DNA from: UBA9732 sp963606545
GTDB lineage: Bacteria; Spirochaetota; Spirochaetia; Sphaerochaetales; Sphaerochaetaceae
Reading direction: 5' to 3'
Length of the DNA stretch: 7,190 nt
NCBI GenBank assembly: GCA_963606545.1
Contig: CAVCYP010000067.1
Coordinates: 1-7,190 of the forward strand
Shown here: positions 5,979-7,190 of the stretch, piece after piece
Position numbering within the stretch: the first letter of the stretch is position 1
How the letters are laid out: each line of letters opens with the position of its first letter
The notes under the pieces: generated by a model
What the model was told of the DNA's origin: nothing
Database searches by the model: none
What the model saw: only the letters and a program-made list of their open reading frames with translations
Translations under genes and position numbers: made by a program

Positions 5979-6227
5979 ATGATTAAGACAACAGTTAAGA
6001 TTGATGGAATGGCCTGCAACATGTGCGAAGCTCACGTTTGCGACACTATTAGAGAAGCTTTTAACGTGAAGAAGGTTCGTGCCTCCCATAAAAATGGCAC
6101 TGCAGAAATTGTTTCAGAAGAAGCCCTTAATGAAGAAAAGCTTGAAAAAGCTATTGGCGATACTGGCTACAAGGTTCTCAACATCACAACTGAACCCTAT
6201 GTAAAAAAAGGTCTTTTTGGCTTTTAA
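5979..6227 (+). CDS. Heavy-metal-associated (HMA) domain protein, copper-chaperone-like
   Basis: An 82-residue cytosolic protein consisting of a single ferredoxin-like HMA fold. The metal site MACNMC (11-16) fits the MxCxxC consensus, with Cys13 and Cys16 as ligands, as in CopZ/Atx1 chaperones and the N-terminal domains of copper P-type ATPases. Further conserved features are the start KTTVKIDGM (3-11), a first helix with EAHV (17-20), the GTAEI strand (40-44) and the TGYKV motif near residue 65-69. An extra cysteine follows at position 21. The short tail ending in KKGLFGF (76-82) extends past the fold and recurs, as I recall, in stand-alone HMA proteins of anaerobic Gram-positives. A copper role is inferred from the motif; zinc or another soft metal is possible. 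No copper ATPase or CopY/CsoR-like regulator lies in the window. The start at 5979 is set by GGAGG. The dehydrogenase gene follows 6 nt after the stop. Confidence 0.88.
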   Translation: MIKTTVKIDGMACNMCEAHVCDTIREAFNVKKVRASHKNGTAEIVSEEALNEEKLEKAIGDTGYKVLNITTEPYVKKGLFGF

Positions 6228-6233
6228 TTTAGC

Positions 6234-7046
6234 ATGAAAACCCCTTACCTTAAAGTTGCCCTAGTTACTGGCGCCTCAAGTGGAATTGGACTTGAGACGG
6301 CCAATCTTCTCTATGAAAACGGCTTTACCGTCTATGCAGCATCAAGGCATCCAAGAACATCGGGCTGTGAGAATGGTGCCGGAGGTAAGCTGATTCCGCT
6401 TACAATGGACGTGACGTCGCTTCAGTCCGTACAGGAGGCAAGAGCAGGCATTGAGGAGCTTGGTTTGATTGTGCATTGTGCCGGTTTTGGTATTAGCGGG
6501 TCAGCCGAGATGACGCCTTTAGAGCGTTCTAGAGCACAGATGGAGACCAATTACTTTGGCGTGTTAAACGTAAATCAAGTTTTCTTGCCTTTGCTACGGA
6601 AAAACAAGAGATCTTTGGTGCTACTTACAAGCTCGGTGGCCGGTCTTGTACCTATCCCCTTTCAAAGTCATTACAGCAGTTCCAAGTATGCGCTTGAAGC
6701 CTACGCTCAAGCGCTACGAATGGAGGCTTCTCCTTTTGGTGTAAGAGTTTGCTTAGTAGAACCAGGCGATACCAAGACGGGCTTCACCAAGGCTAGAACT
6801 AGCGACGAGCCCGCCTTTTCCCCCTACTTTGATTCTTGTCAGAGGGCAGTGGAGCACATGGCACATGACGAGCAAAACGGCAAGCCTGCCTCCAGTGTGG
6901 CCAAGGTCTTTCTCAAACTCATTTGTCGTAATAACCCACCTGTGCGCTGTGCTGTTGGCCTGGACTACAAGGCTCTTGCCCTGCTGGCAAAGCTTCTACC
7001 GGCAAGACTTATCCTGTGGCTACTTAAGCTGATTTATCTAGGCTGA
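6234..7046 (+). CDS. Short-chain dehydrogenase/reductase (SDR), classical type
   Basis: A 270-residue NAD(P)-dependent oxidoreductase of the classical SDR family. The cofactor motif TGASSGIG is at 12-19. The second strand ends in YAASRHP (34-40), where Arg38 suggests NADP(H) preference. The usual NNAG motif appears as HCAG (81-84). The catalytic tetrad is intact: Asn106, Ser134, Tyr147 and Lys151 (YSSSK), and the loop PGDTKTGF lies at 177-184. The C-terminus (about 247-270) is hydrophobic with AKLLPARLILWLLK, a common ending in SDR members annotated as general short-chain oxidoreductases, perhaps favouring membrane or lipid substrates; the substrate cannot be named. The ATG at 6234 is the only start that keeps the Rossmann fold, yet there is no Shine-Dalgarno sequence in front of it. 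It lies 6 nt after the stop of the HMA gene, so translation probably depends on coupling to that gene. No terminator is visible after the stop. Confidence 0.92.
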   Translation: MKTPYLKVALVTGASSGIGLETANLLYENGFTVYAASRHPRTSGCENGAGGKLIPLTMDVTSLQSVQEARAGIEELGLIVHCAGFGISGSAEMTPLERSRAQMETNYFGVLNVNQVFLPLLRKNKRSLVLLTSSVAGLVPIPFQSHYSSSKYALEAYAQALRMEASPFGVRVCLVEPGDTKTGFTKARTSDEPAFSPYFDSCQRAVEHMAHDEQNGKPASSVAKVFLKLICRNNPPVRCAVGLDYKALALLAKLLPARLILWLLKLIYLG

Positions 7047-7057
7047 TATTTACGTTA

Positions 7058-7086
7058 TTGAATATTCCTTGTTTCTGTGATATTTT
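7058..7086 (+). promoter_or_regulatory. Promoter candidate for tRNA-Leu
   Basis: TTGAAT (7058-7063), a 17-base spacer and TATTTT (7081-7086) preceded by TGA form a sigma-70/sigma-A promoter with an extended -10. Each box matches four of six consensus positions. The expected start near 7093 is six bases before the mature 5' end of the tRNA, typical for a tRNA gene with a short leader. It lies wholly in the gap between the dehydrogenase gene and the tRNA. Confidence 0.5.
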
Positions 7087-7098
7087 TACCGTGCGTTC

Positions 7099-7178
7099 GC
7101 GGAAGTGGTGGAACTGGCAGACACGTAGGATTTAGGTTCCTATCCGCAAGGGTGAGGGTTCAAGTCCCTCTTTCCGCA
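7099..7178 (+). tRNA. tRNA-Leu, anticodon UAG
   Basis: A complete class II cloverleaf. The acceptor stem GCGGAAG (7099-7105) pairs with TTTCCGC (7171-7177) with one G-U pair, and the discriminator base is A (7178), as expected for leucine. D stem GTG/CAC is at 7108-7110 and 7122-7124. The anticodon stem TAGGA/TCCTA (7126-7130, 7138-7142) encloses the loop TTTAGGT with anticodon TAG at 7133-7135, reading CUA and probably other CUN codons. The variable region (7143-7153) is long for a tRNA and can form a short stem around GCAA. T stem GAGGG/CCCTC (7154-7158, 7166-7170) holds the loop TTCAAGT. The 3' CCA is not encoded; AAT follows, so CCA must be added by nucleotidyltransferase. The window ends 12 bases later, before any terminator or further tRNA could be seen. 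Confidence 0.96.
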
Positions 7179-7190
7179 AATGAAAAAGCC

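Noticed and set aside
7047..7098. Terminator after the dehydrogenase gene
   Set aside because: The only symmetric element is GAATATTC (7060-7067), without a usable stem-loop or T run; the gap is better explained by the tRNA promoter.
1..7190. Search for a defence system, CRISPR array, insertion sequence, prophage or toxin-antitoxin pair
   Set aside because: No spaced direct repeats, transposase, integrase, terminal inverted repeats or small paired toxin genes were found; all six protein genes belong to common families and are intact.

Overview
The window looks like an ordinary chromosomal segment of a host-associated, fermentative, Gram-positive-type bacterium of moderate GC (mid-40s per cent by eye). 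The gene set fits Firmicutes or Coriobacteriia: a COG2509-type flavoprotein, a Uup-like ABC-F ATPase, a YitT-family membrane protein, a glycolipid-type GT4 enzyme and a small heavy-metal-binding protein with a KKGLFGF-type tail. The tRNA lacks an encoded CCA, and three of the six genes have no visible Shine-Dalgarno sequence. These hints do not settle the phylum, and I could not search a database.

Layout. Positions 1-254 have no protein gene but are not empty. On the minus strand there is a weak AT-rich terminator for the flavoprotein gene (243-209), then an extended -10 promoter candidate (198-169), then a 17-bp hairpin with a C-rich loop and a run of nine U (162-87). Together these look like a small RNA gene of about 75 nt, and this is the most unusual element here. 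A FAD-dependent oxidoreductase gene lies on the minus strand at 255-1865. After a 79-bp divergent gap, everything else reads on the plus strand: ABC-F ATPase (1945-3783), YitT-family protein (3820-4728), glycosyltransferase (4765-5907), MxCxxC heavy-metal protein (5979-6227), short-chain dehydrogenase (6234-7046) and tRNA-Leu(UAG) (7099-7178).

Transcription units, inferred from spacing and motifs: the ABC-F gene starts alone from the divergent gap. A perfect TATAAT box at its 3' end probably drives yitT-like plus glycosyltransferase (36-nt gap, strong SD). A second promoter candidate at the glycosyltransferase stop codon, followed by an inverted repeat, precedes the metal-binding protein and the dehydrogenase, which are 6 nt apart and probably translationally coupled. 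The tRNA has its own promoter.

I see no defence island, CRISPR array, transposon or phage module, and no multi-gene undescribed system. The points deserving a second look are the candidate small RNA with its C-rich loop and competing structures, a sharp third-codon-position GC change inside the glycosyltransferase gene at its domain boundary, and the inverted repeat ahead of the metal-binding gene.
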